Assembly: GCF_037126285.1 (NCBI RefSeq)
Contig: NZ_CP147012.1
Location: 1,488,001-1,552,000 of the forward strand
DNA length: 64,000 bases
Direction of reading: 5' to 3'
From: Bernardetia sp. MNP-M8
GTDB lineage: Bacteria > Bacteroidota > Bacteroidia > Cytophagales > Bernardetiaceae
Part shown: one piece after another, positions 62,865 to 64,000 of the stretch
Numbering within the stretch: the first letter of the stretch is position 1
How the letters are laid out: every line of letters begins with the position of its first letter
Notes under the pieces: model-generated
What the model was told of the DNA's origin: nothing
The model's database searches: none
What the model saw: only the letters and a program-made list of their open reading frames with translations
Translations under genes and position numbers: made by a program

Positions 62865-63149
62865 ATGAAAAAGCTAAAACAACTTTCAGAAAGAGATACA
62901 AACCGAGTAATCGAAATGGCGTGGGAAGACAGAACTCCTTTTGATGCTATCCTTTCACAGTTCAATCTAACAGAAAAAGAAACAATTACGCTCATGCGTA
63001 GAGAAATGAAACCTTCATCTTTCAGAATGTGGAGAAAAAGAGTGCAAGGAAGAAGTACCAAACACAAAATGAAGGCAACCGATGATTTGAAGCGTTTCAA
63101 ATGTAGCCTTCAAAAAACCATTTCACTCAATAAAATTAGCAAAAGATAA
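62865..63149 (+). CDS. DUF2805 / TIGR03643 family protein
   Basis: A 94-residue basic protein. The stretch RDTNRVIEMAWEDRTPFDAIL, followed by FNLTEKETITLMRREMKPSSFRMWRKRVQGR, matches the TIGR03643/DUF2805 family almost from end to end. These helix-turn-helix-like, RNA- or DNA-binding-looking small proteins are widespread in Bacteroidota and Proteobacteria, and their function is unknown. The lysine-rich tail KHKMKATDDLKRFKCSLQK extends past the conserved core. A hairpin repeat follows. Confidence 0.88.
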   Translation: MKKLKQLSERDTNRVIEMAWEDRTPFDAILSQFNLTEKETITLMRREMKPSSFRMWRKRVQGRSTKHKMKATDDLKRFKCSLQKTISLNKISKR

Positions 63150-63170
63150 ATTGCGAAAAACCTCGTTTGA

Positions 63171-63198
63171 CAGCTGCATTTGAACCTCAACGACGGTT
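63171..63198. repeat. Palindromic repeat, relative of the hemE-side repeat
   Basis: cctcaacgacggtt at 63185-63198 is the exact complement of 33170-33183, and cctcgtttgac near 63171 resembles the complement of 33152-33165. It lies between the DUF2805 gene and the convergent peroxidase gene. Confidence 0.75.
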
Positions 63199-63208
63199 AT
63201 CACTTGCT

Positions 63209-64000
63209 TTACTTAGGCTCACTAAATTTAGGATTTGTAATAAAATCTTCATCAGTCAGCATTTCCAAAAAAGCTATAATATCTTTCTTTTCTTGTTCTG
63301 TCAGAAATAAATTTACTTCTCCATTTGGGTCATTAATAAATTCATTACTCGCTGCTGTAATAAGAGAAGAAAGTGTTTGACTTTTTTTGATTCCATTGTC
63401 GTAATGTTCAATGACTTCTTCTAATGTTTGAAATCTACCATCGTGCATATAAGGAGCAGTAAGTGCAATATTTCGAAGAGATGGTGTTCTAAATTTTCCT
63501 TTATCAAAACTATTTTGTGTAACAGCAAATAAACCCTCTTTCAAATTTGCATCATCATCTAAGCCGTTGTTGTGCAAACCTTCAAAACCTAATGTACTTC
63601 CTGAAGTAAGTGAACCCAAATGACAATCGCCACAATTTCCACCCCGAATTCCTCGTTCTGCATCTGGATGTGTAAAAAATAACTCAATACCTCTAAGTTC
63701 GGATTCTGTTGGTTGATATTCTCCTCTCAGATATTTATCATAGTTTGAATTTTTACTAATTAATGTTCTTTCAAACTGTGCTAAGGCTTTTGTGATTTTC
63801 TGTGGTGTAATCTCGTTTGTACCAAAGGCTTTTTCAAAAAGAGCTGGATATTCATTTGTCTCTGATAGAATTTGAGCCGTAATTTCTGCATCCTGATTCA
63901 TCTCTTTATGATTTTCCATGGGTAAAATAGCTTGTTCTTCTAAGGTTTTAGATTTTCCATCCCAAGTCAAACGGCTATTCCAAGTCAGATTTACTAATGA
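63209..64000 (-). CDS. Di-haem cytochrome c peroxidase (MauG type), C-terminal part
   Basis: The frame is open from the right window edge (64000) to the stop at 63209, so about 263 residues of the C-terminal domain are visible, with the N terminus outside. The haem-binding CGDCH motif is preceded by GGN, and GKFRTPSLRNIALTAPYMHDGRFQTLEEV holds the methionine/histidine axial-ligand region of the family. MauG-type proteins oxidise hydrogen peroxide with electrons from cytochromes or modify other proteins. The first haem site should lie upstream of the edge. Its maturation would need the Ccm system coded at 30-32 kb. Confidence 0.9.
   Translation of the reverse strand, partial: SLVNLTWNSRLTWDGKSKTLEEQAILPMENHKEMNQDAEITAQILSETNEYPALFEKAFGTNEITPQKITKALAQFERTLISKNSNYDKYLRGEYQPTESELRGIELFFTHPDAERGIRGGNCGDCHLGSLTSGSTLGFEGLHNNGLDDDANLKEGLFAVTQNSFDKGKFRTPSLRNIALTAPYMHDGRFQTLEEVIEHYDNGIKKSQTLSSLITAASNEFINDPNGEVNLFLTEQEKKDIIAFLEMLTDEDFITNPKFSEPK

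Noticed and set aside
1-64000. tRNA, rRNA or tmRNA genes
   Set aside because: No T-loop-like ggttcgaatcc pattern in a plausible cloverleaf and no rRNA-like stretch was found by eye; a dedicated tRNA search would be decisive.

Overview
The window is AT-rich (roughly one third G+C by eye) and comes from the chromosome of a Bacteroidota bacterium, most likely a marine Cytophagales of the Bernardetia/Flexibacter type. This rests on a type IX secretion / gliding block (PorP-like protein, GldK, GldL, GldM), Bacteroidota promoters (TTG, about 19-20 bases, TAnnTTTG) in place of the -35/-10 type, scarce Shine-Dalgarno sites, many lipoproteins, and IleS, CcmC/D/E and PriA proteins of Bacteroidota form. 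No tRNA, rRNA, CRISPR array, prophage or complete insertion sequence was recognised.

Layout. 1-3 kb: tail of an ISAs1-like transposase, a DUF4143 ATPase and a BatA-like von Willebrand factor A protein. 3-10 kb: a HAMP-GAF-PAS sensor, an OmpA-type envelope protein, QueA, an RsbW-like anti-sigma kinase and YidD. 10-16 kb: HtrA/DegP protease, two small unknown proteins, PriA and a zinc-ribbon protein. 16.7-18.3 kb: an ECF-like sigma factor beside a phytoene/squalene synthase. 18.4-24 kb: dCTP deaminase, RibD, an Omp85 barrel and lipoproteins. 24.4-27.7 kb: IleS. 28-32 kb: DUF427, a beta-propeller protein and the haem-handling set ccmC-ccmD-ccmE. 32.7-36 kb: DUF2795 protein and HemE, whose last 62 bases recur 1.68 kb downstream on the far side of a two-gene insert. 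36-42.7 kb: a second sigma factor, a glycosyltransferase, a lipoprotein with a likely frameshift, DUF1838, a retropepsin-like protein and an AraC regulator. 43-49.5 kb: porP, gldK, gldL, gldM with long gaps and no gldN. 49.6-57 kb: M20 amidohydrolase, CREST-like membrane protein, methyltransferase, Ohr, a secreted TPR-like protein, a small acetyltransferase and a coiled-coil membrane protein. 57.3-60 kb: a 7TM-DISM/GAF/SpoIIE phosphatase. 60-64 kb: a metal ABC permease fused to a DtxR-type repressor with a perfect 26-bp palindrome upstream, a zincin-like protein, an Spx/ArsC-fold protein, a DUF2805 protein and a di-haem peroxidase cut by the window edge.

How the genes fit together. The PorP/Gld proteins belong to the type IX secretion and gliding machinery of the envelope. 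CcmC-D-E deliver haem for cytochrome c maturation, HemE acts earlier in haem synthesis, and the MauG-type peroxidase is a likely c-type cytochrome client. The SpoIIE phosphatase (57 kb) and RsbW-like kinase (9 kb) could be parts of a partner-switching system, but they are far apart.

Intergenic DNA carries at least seven families of short palindromic or tandem repeats, several lying flush against genes. Two of them supply the last codons of a gene (ribD and the DUF1838 gene). The strongest candidates for something unusual are the hemE-tail duplication, the permease-repressor fusion with its operator-like palindrome, the cysteine-type CcmE, and an orphan minus-strand terminator near 32.03 kb that may end a small RNA.
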